Notes under the pieces: model-generated
What the model was told of the DNA's origin: nothing
What the model saw: the letters and a program-made list of their open reading frames with translations, nothing else
The model's database searches: none
NCBI RefSeq assembly: GCF_006874425.1
Contig: NZ_VIJZ01000003.1
Coordinates: 372,001-436,000 of the forward strand
Length of the DNA: 64,000 nucleotides
Reading direction: 5' to 3'
Origin: Paenibacillus ottowii
GTDB taxonomy: Bacteria; Bacillota; Bacilli; Paenibacillales; Paenibacillaceae
Part shown: positions 46,255 through 53,092 of the stretch, piece after piece
Position numbering within the stretch: position 1 is the first letter of the stretch
How the letters are laid out: each line of letters begins with the position of its first letter
Translations under genes and position numbers: made by a program

Positions 46255-46278
46255 GTTTAATTCCTGACACGAGGGTTA
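46255..46278 (+). promoter_or_regulatory. Sigma-B-like promoter before the KGG-repeat gene
   Basis: GTTTAA, 12 nt, GGGTTA. The -35 half is a perfect match to the Bacillus sigma-B consensus and the -10 half is close to it (consensus GTTTAA, N12-15, GGGTAT). Confidence 0.5.
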
Positions 46279-46327
46279 ATAGATACACGTAGACGCTTTA
46301 CTAAAATTCGATGAGGAGTGATTGAAC

Positions 46328-46675
46328 ATGGCTAACAACAACCAAAATGGCAAAATGAGTCGCGAAGAGGCAGGACGTTTAGGTGGAGAAGCTACTGCTA
46401 AAAATCACGACAAAGAATTTTACCAAGAGATCGGCGAAAAAGGTGGCGAGGCCACTGCTAAAAGTCATGGCAAAGACTTCTATCAGGAGATTGGTGAAAA
46501 AGGCGGCGAAGCCACTTCCAAAAACCATGGCAAGGAGTTCTATCAGGAAATCGGTCGCAAGGGCGGTGAAGCCCGTGGCAATTCAGACCAAAGTGATAGC
46601 GACGGGAAAATGAGCAGGGAAGAAGCAGGCCGTAAAGGCGGCGAAGCTCGCGCCCGTCAGCGTAAAAATAACTAA
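46328..46675 (+). CDS. KGG-repeat general stress protein (GsiB-like)
   Basis: 115-residue hydrophilic protein built of about four tandem units of 20 residues, each like EFYQEIGEKGGEATAKNHGK, flanked by two copies of MSREEAGRxGGEA. It resembles B. subtilis GsiB and plant LEA group-1 proteins and is probably a desiccation or starvation protectant. No membrane segment. The tandem units are also visible as DNA repeats. ATG 46328 is preferred to a TTG 6 nt earlier. Likely stress-induced through the sigma-B-like motif. Confidence 0.9.
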   Translation: MANNNQNGKMSREEAGRLGGEATAKNHDKEFYQEIGEKGGEATAKSHGKDFYQEIGEKGGEATSKNHGKEFYQEIGRKGGEARGNSDQSDSDGKMSREEAGRKGGEARARQRKNN

Positions 46676-46763
46676 CGATAGACCAAAAATATGCTGTCGG
46701 TGCGATTGCAATGTAAGGCACAGACTGCATACGGTTATGAAGTATAGTGAATGTTTATGTTAT

Positions 46764-46803
46764 AAAAGCCTATCTGCCGGTGTTCCGGTAGGTAGGCTTT
46801 TTG
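46764..46803 (+). terminator. Terminator of the KGG-repeat gene
   Basis: AAAAGCCTAtCTgCCGG, tgtt, CCGGtAGgTAGGCTTTTT. Confidence 0.8.
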
Positions 46804-46962
46804 TGTGAAAACTACTTTCATCATCCGACCATACATCTTACAATATACATATACAGGATAAATAACCAATCATACATATTTTATTGCGGATGAAAGAACG
46901 GAATAATGTAGATTCTTTTTCTTATGTCACCTGACTTATACATGAATTATGGGGGTGCACGA

Positions 46963-47259
46963 ATGTTGATTACAAAGAATAAAATAGCTGCATCTATTTT
47001 AAGTGTTATATTTTTTTCACTGATTTTTAGCTGGCTTTATTTTTATTCAGGAATTCACCATGCTGAAACTGCCAAATTAGTTAAAATTACAGACGATTAC
47101 TTAGTTGTACAGAGAGATGCTTCTAACGGAGGCGGATATAAAGAATTATATATTTCCTCACAGTCTATAATCCCTCCTCTGGTTGTAGGAAAACAATATT
47201 ATTTTGTGTCTGATCAAAAGTACTTTCAACACCCATATATCTGTTATGTAGAGGAGTAA
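46963..47259 (+). CDS. Small membrane-anchored protein, unknown function
   Basis: 98 residues from the ATG at 46963, preceded by GGGGGTG. One N-terminal hydrophobic segment (AASILSVIFFSLIFSWLYFY) anchors a small extracytoplasmic domain of about 65 residues with beta character (AKLVKITDDYLVVQRDASNGGGYKELYISSQ). Not recognised. It may be a short relative of DUF proteins in Paenibacillus; no partner gene is evident. Confidence 0.65.
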   Translation: MLITKNKIAASILSVIFFSLIFSWLYFYSGIHHAETAKLVKITDDYLVVQRDASNGGGYKELYISSQSIIPPLVVGKQYYFVSDQKYFQHPYICYVEE

Positions 47260-47350
47260 ACAGAACAAAACAAAAGTGTTGTTCATGCAACTCAAGTCAA
47301 ATATTCCTGCATTCCGGCTGTTAAGATGGAGTCGAAAGGAGGGAACCCTC

Positions 47351-48253
47351 GTGTACGAATGGAACGAAATGGTCCAGCTTATGATTGATTGGATTGATAA
47401 TAATCTTACCTCAGCGCCATCGTTGTTGAGAATGTCCGACCAGCTAGGCTATTCACCTTATTACTGTACAAAGCAATTTCATTCTCTGACAGGAATGACG
47501 TTAAGGGATTATGTATGGATGCGCAGGATTAGCCGGGCAGCCCTTGAACTCCGGGACAGCAATGTCCGCATCCTCGATGTTGCCGTAAAGTATGGGTTTT
47601 CTTCACAGGAAGCTTTTACACGAGCATTTGTAAAAGCGTTCGAGGTATCCCCGGCTGTATACCGGAAGAACCCCCGGCCTATTCCATTAGCCATTCGCGC
47701 TGAGGTGTTCTCTCCTTACCATTACCATTTGAAGGAGCGGGATAAGATGGTTAAGGAGCATTTACAAGAAGCTGAAGTCAAAATCGAGCATATACCAGCA
47801 CACAAATTTATTGGGATCTGGGATATCTCTTCTCGAAACTACGGTGATTTCTGGAGAAACGGTCATAATTGTGATGAAATTTGCGGAACTCTGGAAAGCA
47901 TGTCTCACCTTAAGCTTCCCGGACAATTGGGTCAAACCGCAGGTTGGTTCTATCAGCATGGTCAAAAGGGTTATCTGTATGGAATACCGGTTGCTGCTGA
48001 CTACACTGGAGAGATTCCAGCAGGTATGGAGTGCCGAAACATCCCCGAATCAGATTATCTGGTGTTTTTCCATCCACCCTTTAACTATTTAAAAAACAAT
48101 GGAGATGTTATGAGAGTGGTGGAGGAAAAAGCCTGGAACTTCGACCCACACAGTATGGGGTATGAATGGGATGAGGAAACGAAGCAGGATTATCAACGGC
48201 ATTTCCCTGAAGGATACGGCTACGCAGTGTTACGTCCTGTGAAAAAAGTGTAA
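47351..48253 (+). CDS. AraC-family regulator with GyrI-like effector-binding domain
   Basis: 300 residues from a GTG at 47351, which follows AAAGGAGGG. The N-terminal ~105 residues carry two AraC HTH motifs (PSLLRMSDQLGYSPYYCTKQFHSLTG and RILDVAVKYGFSSQEAFTRAFVKAFEVSPAVYR). The C-terminal ~150 are a GyrI/Rob-like effector-binding domain (VKIEHIPAHKFIGIWD.., ESDYLVFFHPPFNYL). Such regulators (Rob/SoxS-like, Bacillus YdeC/AdaA-type) sense small hydrophobic compounds. Target genes unknown; it is transcribed alone. Confidence 0.88.
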   Translation: MYEWNEMVQLMIDWIDNNLTSAPSLLRMSDQLGYSPYYCTKQFHSLTGMTLRDYVWMRRISRAALELRDSNVRILDVAVKYGFSSQEAFTRAFVKAFEVSPAVYRKNPRPIPLAIRAEVFSPYHYHLKERDKMVKEHLQEAEVKIEHIPAHKFIGIWDISSRNYGDFWRNGHNCDEICGTLESMSHLKLPGQLGQTAGWFYQHGQKGYLYGIPVAADYTGEIPAGMECRNIPESDYLVFFHPPFNYLKNNGDVMRVVEEKAWNFDPHSMGYEWDEETKQDYQRHFPEGYGYAVLRPVKKV

Positions 48254-48266
48254 TAAAAAAATCCCT

Positions 48267-48318
48267 AGAAGCCGCCACGATCTCAGGATGCTGGTAATCG
48301 TCTCTCGGCTTCTTTTTT
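48267..48318 (+). terminator. Terminator after the AraC-GyrI gene
   Basis: AGAAGCCG and CGGCTTCT with inner pairing, followed by TTTTTT. Confidence 0.7.
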
Positions 48319-48337
48319 AAAAGGAAAGGTGTAGACC

Positions 48338-48580
48338 ATGAAGTCCTTTCGCTTTTGGTTGTTCCTAGTCTCATGTATAGTTATCGCTATAAATATTACG
48401 GGATATGACAACTATAATATACTTTTGGCTATGATTAGCCCGTTGGTTTGGATGCATGAATCTTTTCAATTTGTGCGAAAAGCACATATCCCCATAGCCC
48501 TTGTGTACTTCATTACAATAAGTTTCTGGTATCTCATAGGATATATTATCGATCGTTTGATTAAGAAATTGAAAAAATAA
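48338..48580 (+). CDS. Small two- to three-helix membrane protein
   Basis: 80 residues, hydrophobic segments near 6-22, 28-40 and 52-72, ending in a basic tail (DRLIKKLKK). AAAGGAAAGGTG precedes the ATG. No family recognised. It ends exactly where the leftward pseudogene ends, so the two converge without a gap. Confidence 0.65.
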   Translation: MKSFRFWLFLVSCIVIAINITGYDNYNILLAMISPLVWMHESFQFVRKAHIPIALVYFITISFWYLIGYIIDRLIKKLKK

Positions 48581-49082
48581 TTACTTGAAATGATCTTCTA
48601 AATCATCATCTACCTTCTCAGGCTCATACTCGACTGTTTTATAGTCAGGTGAAGAAGGAATCATATTGACCACAACATTCCTCATTTGTAGCTTGTACAT
48701 TCCTTCTTCAAAAGCAAGAATATGCTTAATAGGAGGTAACTCCATATCCTCATACTTCGTGATCGAAGAAACAACAATCTTGGAAGGATTAGAATCATCC
48801 ACAGACAGGATACGATAATCAATCGGTGCCCCTTGGGCTTCTAAAAAGTCAAGCCGTGCCCGCTCTGTTTTAAAACGATAATCATCAGACAGTGAAAGCA
48901 TCTTATCGTAGTCGCGATTCATAGAAGCGTTCATATATTCTGAAAATGTAGAGACAGCAGCCTCTTTGGGCTTATCAGGAAGTTTAGGAGGTCTTATCCT
49001 CTCCAAAACCAGTAGCCATTACGATCAAAGTCCCTCCAAGGACAACTAAACAAGCCCACTTTTTATGTAGTGCAATTTTCAA
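48581..49082 (-). pseudogene. Broken lipoprotein gene (frameshift, lipobox Cys lost)
   Basis: A TTG at 49082 after GGGAGG begins a signal-peptide-like stretch (MKIALHKKWACLVVLGGTLIVMATG) followed by FGEDKTS and a stop. The body of the protein (about 135 residues, PKLPDKPKEAAVSTFSEYMNAS onward) follows in another frame; removing one base in the CCTCCT run near 48988-48994 would rejoin them as TSKLPDKPKEA. The residue after ATG, where a lipoprotein needs Cys, is Phe (TTT for TGT). Both defects argue for a decayed lipoprotein. Confidence 0.65.
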
Positions 49083-49176
49083 TTAATAAAACCTCCCTCA
49101 TTGTAAATTTCACCGTTCACTTTCAGTCCTACACAGAGATGCTGCTTATCAGAATAAGTCAATTTTTGCTTAGATG

Positions 49177-49632
49177 CTAGTTGATAATGTTTATATGTAT
49201 AGTCTCGTTTCTTAAAGTACTATCTACGGTCGCGCCCATAGCCTCTGAAACCCATCTGAGAGGCACCATCACACGATTAGGTGAGACTGGCATAACAGGC
49301 GCATTAGGCATTATTTTTTCTATATCATTTACATAAGCTACTTTACTTCCGATAGTTAGACGTACAATTTCACCATGATCTGAAAGGATTGTAACCTCCT
49401 GCTTTTCTCTATTCCAGCTTACACTTTCGCCCAAACTCTCGGATACAAATCGAATAGGAACATATGTTGTATTGGTTGCTCGTTCGATATAAGGGTTTGC
49501 ATCAGATATGACTTCAACATTGTTTACTGTAAGGACAAGATTGTACAAATATTTAGGAAGTGCAGCATTGGCTCGATCTACGATTACAAAGAAAATCACA
49601 GCAAAGCATATGGTATGGACTGCTTTCTTCAA
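49177..49632 (-). CDS. Secreted stalk-domain protein (copper amine oxidase N-terminal-like)
   Basis: 151 residues with a signal peptide (MKKAVHTICFAVIFFVIVDRANA) and one complete stalk domain: VNNVEVISDANPYIERATNTTYVPIRFVSESLGESVSW near the start and MVPLRWVSEAMGATVD near the end. Start is a TTG behind AAAGGAGAT. It consists of the domain alone, unlike the larger protein at 10789. Role probably cell-envelope related; no enzyme motif. Confidence 0.8.
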   Translation of the reverse strand: MKKAVHTICFAVIFFVIVDRANAALPKYLYNLVLTVNNVEVISDANPYIERATNTTYVPIRFVSESLGESVSWNREKQEVTILSDHGEIVRLTIGSKVAYVNDIEKIMPNAPVMPVSPNRVMVPLRWVSEAMGATVDSTLRNETIHINIIN

Positions 49633-50093
49633 CGTATGATATCTCCTTTTTAAGTAAAAACAAATTTATAAAACTCATTGAAACTTGAAAATTCTGTGGA
49701 ATAGACCATGCAAATAGCCAGCATATCACAAGAATGTATACCTTGACTAAAATCCTACCATACCCACCAAGTACTTCCAAGTTCATCCACGGACATGCGG
49801 GTCTGATTTGGGGTAATACCAGCATCGTTGTCACCAAGTGCAATCTTATGGGTATGTTGGAAATTAATTAATAACATCGTTGTACTCGTTTTGCGCTTCG
49901 GTAATGGCGAGCTTTGAATACACCTTTCTAAAGCCACGTTGAACAAAATGCCGTATTTATGACTTGGGTAGGTTCAATTTGAGAGTATTGTTGTTTGTGA
50001 TTTAGATAACATAAAGTTAACCTTATTCATAAATAATGTTAATTTTATGTCATTCATCGCTTCAATTGCTCTGATATAATTTCTGCTAGGTAG
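49633..50093. other. AT-rich intergenic region with a long inverted repeat
   Basis: No convincing gene. A leftward 63-codon frame (49755-49946) lacks a ribosome binding site and homology. A 42-bp inverted repeat lies at 50009-50050, and a TATAAT at 50074-50079 probably drove the decayed lipoprotein gene to the right. Confidence 0.5.
50009..50050. repeat. Inverted repeat, 13-bp arms
   Basis: ACATAAAGTTAAC and GTTAATTTTATGT pair with one mismatch around 16 nt. Operator or cruciform-prone site. Confidence 0.5.
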
Positions 50094-50417
50094 ATGAGTG
50101 CCGTTTTTTGCTTTCAGCATGTGGATCAGATAAGCCTACAACGGTTACGCGAGGTGCGAGCGAGCCTCCCAGTACACAAGTAACAACCCAACCGGAACAA
50201 AATACTGAGGCAAAACTGATAAAAGCATCGGAAAATAAAGAAAAAGTATCGCCCCATTTGTTATACACAGCAGTGAGGATTACTCGCTGTATGGAAGTAG
50301 CTTTTAGTACATGGTGATATAAAAACGATGGAACAGGAGATTTTAATCCATACGGGGATTAATTCAGTTAGCAAGCGAGTAAACATGCGAAAACATAACT
50401 TTATAGTAGGAGTGTGA
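50094..50417 (+). pseudogene. Decayed lipoprotein gene
   Basis: A clear lipobox (LLSACGSDK) and Ser/Thr/Gln-rich linker appear without a full signal peptide; the preceding T-run (about 50103-50108) may hide a frameshift from an ATG at 50094. The reading frame then shifts at least twice: VSPHLLYTAV, then SEDYSLYGSSF in the next frame near 50270-50305, then VHGDIKTMEQEILIHTG to a stop at 50417. An intact form would be a lipoprotein of about 100-110 residues. The intact lipoprotein gene downstream starts 4 nt later. Confidence 0.6.
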
Positions 50418-50420
50418 GAC

Positions 50421-51020
50421 ATGAAAAAAACATTATTGGCTTGTATTATGATAATGTTGATGCTGGCATCTGCTTGTGGAAATGTTGAAACAACGTCAAA
50501 TCCAAATACCTCCAGTGAGCCTAAACCTGAAACGAAAGAGTCTATTATTCCAAAAAACACATCCGAAAATTGTACTGTAGAACGTAAAAGTTTGGATAGT
50601 GAAACTGAGAAATATTTCTATGGAACTTGGAAAGTTGAGAAGCTTTTAGGATTTGCAAATTCATATAATGATGCTTCTGAATATCCAACAGGGCAAAAAT
50701 TTATTGGAGATGAAATTATAATTAAAAAAGACTTTTTTTCATCAAAAGGGCATAAAAATTATAGTAATTATCAATATGAATTAAAAAATCCATTATATGA
50801 GATTACAGCGACATGCCATAACTCTGACTCTTTTTATAGATTATATAAAATAGATATCCCAGACTTAAATATAAATGATGTAGTAAAAGCAATAGATATA
50901 AGTGACCCTTCTACAAAACTTAGCATACCTGTAAGTGTAAGTTTTTTTGTTGTTAATAACGATAGGCTGATCTTGTTATCAGAAGCAACTATTTTTGAGC
51001 TTAAAAAAATGACTGATTAA
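50421..51020 (+). CDS. Lipoprotein of unknown function
   Basis: 199 residues with a type II signal peptide ending LASACGN (Cys at about residue 19), then a Ser/Thr/Pro/Lys linker and a globular domain starting near residue 65 (YFYGTWKVEKLLGFANSYND..). The domain resembles small beta-barrel lipoproteins seen in Paenibacillus clusters (TWKVEKxxG start), with GDEIIIKKDFFSSKG. AT-rich base use. Monocistronic, ended by the terminator at 51131-51170. Function unknown. Confidence 0.78.
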   Translation: MKKTLLACIMIMLMLASACGNVETTSNPNTSSEPKPETKESIIPKNTSENCTVERKSLDSETEKYFYGTWKVEKLLGFANSYNDASEYPTGQKFIGDEIIIKKDFFSSKGHKNYSNYQYELKNPLYEITATCHNSDSFYRLYKIDIPDLNINDVVKAIDISDPSTKLSIPVSVSFFVVNNDRLILLSEATIFELKKMTD

Positions 51021-51130
51021 ATGAATTAAGGTTATGTAATAAGTTCTGTGATAATAGAATTGAAAATATCCTGGACGGTAAGCATATCCTATAAGCGATT
51101 CTGAAAATGCCTGTGAATATAATTTTTTTA

Positions 51131-51170
51131 AAACAAGAAAGGTCAGCCTTTATGCTGACCTTTCTTGTTT
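51131..51170. terminator. Bidirectional terminator between lipoprotein and lysozyme genes
   Basis: AAACAAGAAAGGTCAGC pairs perfectly with GCTGACCTTTCTTGTTT. Confidence 0.88.
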
Positions 51171-51189
51171 ATATCGTAAAACGATTAAA

Positions 51190-51792
51190 CTATAGTGTAT
51201 ATACTGGATATTTATGGGCATACTTTCTACCTTTACAAAATAAAGTTGCTTCTTCATTTCTTCTTTTTTGTAAATTTCTATCATATGAAAATGCTTTGCT
51301 GACTAATTTTGAACAAGTATCAATTTGACTTTGTGAAAGTGGACCAACAAAAGTTGGATATATATGCGCATTGGCAAGCATAGCTTTTACATCATTGGTT
51401 TTTAGCACCCCAGGACCTGCATTAAAAGTGAGCGAAACAAGTGCATCAAACTGAGATTGTGAAAATTTATGACCGCTAGGAAGTACCAAGTTATTTACTG
51501 CCGCTACAGCACTTGCAGTATCATCAGCAAAAAAAGTATTTGCTTTAGACTGAGAAATTGGTGAAGTATAACCTAGATTTAAAGATTTTGATAGAGCATC
51601 CGCTTGTGCTTGGGTTAGAAGAGAATCATTTGGATTACCTGTTGTATTTTTAGTATATACTTTAGTCTTTGTTATCAAATGTCCCCAACCAACAGTTGGG
51701 TAACCATAAGGATCTCCATAAAATTTCAAGGAAAATCCCTCATGTTTTTTGATCAGGTTTGCTCCATCTGTGCCTAAAGAGAAATTTGCCAT
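51190..51792 (-). CDS. GH24 (T4-like) lysozyme without signal peptide
   Basis: 200-residue peptidoglycan muramidase. The T4-lysozyme triad is intact: Glu18 in KKHEG, Asp27 in YGDPYG and Thr33 in YPTVGWGH, with the canonical 8- and 5-residue spacings. LVSLTFNAGPG further on is also typical. ATG 51792 follows GGAGTG; an upstream in-frame GTG lies inside that site. No signal peptide, so like phage endolysins it needs a holin or cell lysis to reach the wall. It is the last gene of the split-sigma cassette and has its own copy of the cassette's promoter motif. No other phage genes are near. Confidence 0.92.
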   Translation of the reverse strand: MANFSLGTDGANLIKKHEGFSLKFYGDPYGYPTVGWGHLITKTKVYTKNTTGNPNDSLLTQAQADALSKSLNLGYTSPISQSKANTFFADDTASAVAAVNNLVLPSGHKFSQSQFDALVSLTFNAGPGVLKTNDVKAMLANAHIYPTFVGPLSQSQIDTCSKLVSKAFSYDRNLQKRRNEEATLFCKGRKYAHKYPVYTL

Positions 51793-51898
51793 AATAATCA
51801 CTCCTGAAATTAATATTAGTTGAAGAACAATAGGGAGGAATCATAGACAGAGCACCATTCCCAAGTTTTCTGCAATGCCGTATTGTCTTCACATATAT

Positions 51899-51930
51899 AT
51901 AAAGAGAAATGAGTCTCTTTTTTTACAACC
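51899..51930 (-). promoter_or_regulatory. Cassette promoter motif, copy B (before the lysozyme gene)
   Basis: Minus strand GGTTGTAAAAA, 9 nt, ATTTCTCTTTAT. The two boxes and the spacing are identical to copy A at 52741-52772; the 9-nt spacer is different. It lies 12 nt after the RsoA-like gene and about 107 nt before the lysozyme ATG. Confidence 0.7.
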
Positions 51931-51942
51931 ACTCTCCAAATT

Positions 51943-52140
51943 TTATTTCAATTCACTAATATCAAAAGTTTGTATAACCTCAATCATTTTGACATAGAGT
52001 TCCTGTTTTAAATCATCTCGATGATCGGCGGGTACTTGTCGCAAGGAGGCTTTGATCTTTGGTGTAAAAGATTCTAGGATATGTAATGTTGCCTCCTGAT
52101 TGTGGTGGTGCTGTGCTTGTACTAAAAGTTCGGCCAACAT
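51943..52140 (-). CDS. RsoA-like small protein (putative region-2 subunit of a split sigma factor)
   Basis: 65 residues starting MLAELLVQAQHHHNQEATLHILESFTPKIKASLRQVP, with the helix DDLKQELYVKMIEVIQTFD at the end. This matches small helix-turn-helix-16/RsoA-type proteins, whose helices resemble sigma-70 region 2. In B. subtilis RsoA pairs with SigO, which lacks region 2, to form a working sigma factor. Here it lies 4 nt after the YvrJ-like gene and in the same operon as a region-4-only sigma protein, the same gene company as in B. subtilis. Role as co-sigma factor is inferred. Confidence 0.7.
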   Translation of the reverse strand: MLAELLVQAQHHHNQEATLHILESFTPKIKASLRQVPADHRDDLKQELYVKMIEVIQTFDISELK

Positions 52141-52144
52141 TAAA

Positions 52145-52300
52145 TCACCGCTTTACGTTTTTTTGTATTTCATTCTTCAAGCCATTAATGGCATCGCTTA
52201 GATCAGATATTTTTTTTTCAAAACGAATAAGTAGATACAAAGTAATTGCAATCGGGAAGCCTAAATTAGCAATATAAGCAGCAATGTCACCCTCCGTCAT
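52145..52300 (-). CDS. YvrJ-family membrane peptide (holin-like topology)
   Basis: 51 residues: MTEGDIAAYIANLGFPIAIT then one membrane helix (to about residue 25) and an amphipathic, charged helix (FEKKISDLSDAINGLKNEI..). The GFPIAITLYLLIRFE core is the YvrJ signature. AGGGGGAT precedes the ATG. In B. subtilis yvrJ is part of the SigO-RsoA regulon. The topology also resembles BhlA/UviB holin-like peptides, and it sits beside a lysozyme that needs an exit route. Holin function is a hypothesis. Confidence 0.8.
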   Translation of the reverse strand: MTEGDIAAYIANLGFPIAITLYLLIRFEKKISDLSDAINGLKNEIQKNVKR

Positions 52301-52303
52301 AAT

Positions 52304-52699
52304 TTATCCCCCTTCCGTTATTAAGCTGCGCAATTTAGTTAGAGCTTTTAAGCGGTGTTTCGAGACATTTTGTTGGGATACTCCCAATATTCTGGCTATT
52401 TCCTTGTCATTTAGTGCTTGTACGTAAGCAAAAGATAAAATCTGTTGTTGTTGTGCTGAGAGGGATTCATAAGCTTGGTAAAGCGAGTGATCCGTAATGT
52501 GATCTTTTAAATTTGGTGGCACAGATTCTGAATCATGAACAGAAAGTAAGACAGATTCTAGGTTTTCATCGTTGTCTAAAGCCAGCGGGAATCGGCTGTC
52601 CTTCACTCGTCTCTTTTTGTCATAATTGATAGAGTTATAGTGAATAAGATTGGCCATATACTTGATAAAACGACGATTTACCTCATCATCCTTATTCAA
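52304..52699 (-). CDS. SigO-like sigma factor fragment carrying region 4 only
   Basis: 131 residues from a TTG at 52699 behind GGGGGG; the ATG-like start 75 nt upstream would run across the promoter motif. The C-terminal half is a sigma-70 region 4 (YESLSAQQQQILSFAYVQALNDKEIARILGVSQQNVSKHRLKALTKL), with the recognition helix VSQQNVSKHRLKAL. The N-terminal half (NRRFIKYMANLIHYNSINYDKKRR) has no recognisable region 2. This is the SigO (YvrI) layout, which requires RsoA. It heads the leftward cassette and carries promoter copy A upstream, so it may activate itself. Confidence 0.78.
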   Translation of the reverse strand: MNKDDEVNRRFIKYMANLIHYNSINYDKKRRVKDSRFPLALDNDENLESVLLSVHDSESVPPNLKDHITDHSLYQAYESLSAQQQQILSFAYVQALNDKEIARILGVSQQNVSKHRLKALTKLRSLITEGG

Positions 52700-52740
52700 T
52701 ATAAGCCCCCCCTTCTTTATGAAGAGATTGTTCCTACTTA

Positions 52741-52772
52741 ATAAAGAGAAATAAAACCGTGTTTTTACAACC
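52741..52772 (-). promoter_or_regulatory. Cassette promoter motif, copy A (before the SigO-like gene)
   Basis: Minus strand GGTTGTAAAAA (52762-52772), 9 nt, ATTTCTCTTTAT (52741-52752). Ends about 42 nt before the TTG start. It does not look like a sigma-A promoter. Confidence 0.7.
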
Positions 52773-53092
52773 AATTCCCAAAATCAAGAACAAATGTTCC
52801 TCTTTTTATTATTAATAGAACCAAGGTCAAAGTCGTATCTAGGTAGATCAGGGAAGGCATGGAGGCGTCACGTCCGCTCTGCGTTGTTGCGCTCCCATCA
52901 AGCAGCCATGCATAAAGGCAGCAAAAAAAGAACTGGCATACGGTACGCCAGTTCTTGAAATAGAAGACACCAAAAAGGGTAAACCTCCTAACCAGTCCAA
53001 CACTTTGTAAGTGTGTATTGGACTGGTGGATATGCACACGTCAGCTTCCAGCAATTAGCTCAGCGTATAACCGCCATCTGGGAACAGCACGT
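52773..53092. other. Intergenic region after the AraC gene
   Basis: Holds a terminator (52923-52956) for the leftward AraC gene and a second hairpin, CCAGTCCAA..TTGGACTGG (52992-53026), with an inner CACTT/AAGTG stem. Two overlapping leftward frames lack start signals and are not called. Confidence 0.5.
52923..52956 (-). terminator. Terminator of the AraC-family gene
   Basis: Minus strand AAGAACTGGC, 9 nt, GCCAGTTCTT, then six more T. Confidence 0.85.

Noticed and set aside
46328-46675. Satellite repeat
   Set aside because: The ~60-bp tandem DNA repeats are the coding units of the KGG stress protein.
49755-49946. 63-codon leftward frame in the AT-rich gap
   Set aside because: Protein-like ending, but no ribosome binding site, no homologue recognised and overlapping frames of similar length.
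51190-52772. Prophage
   Set aside because: The lysozyme and holin-like peptide suggested a phage, but no integrase, terminase, capsid or tail genes and no attachment repeats are seen nearby.
52765-53037. 90-codon leftward frame downstream of the AraC gene
   Set aside because: Runs through the AraC terminator hairpin and the cassette promoter motif; composition not protein-like.
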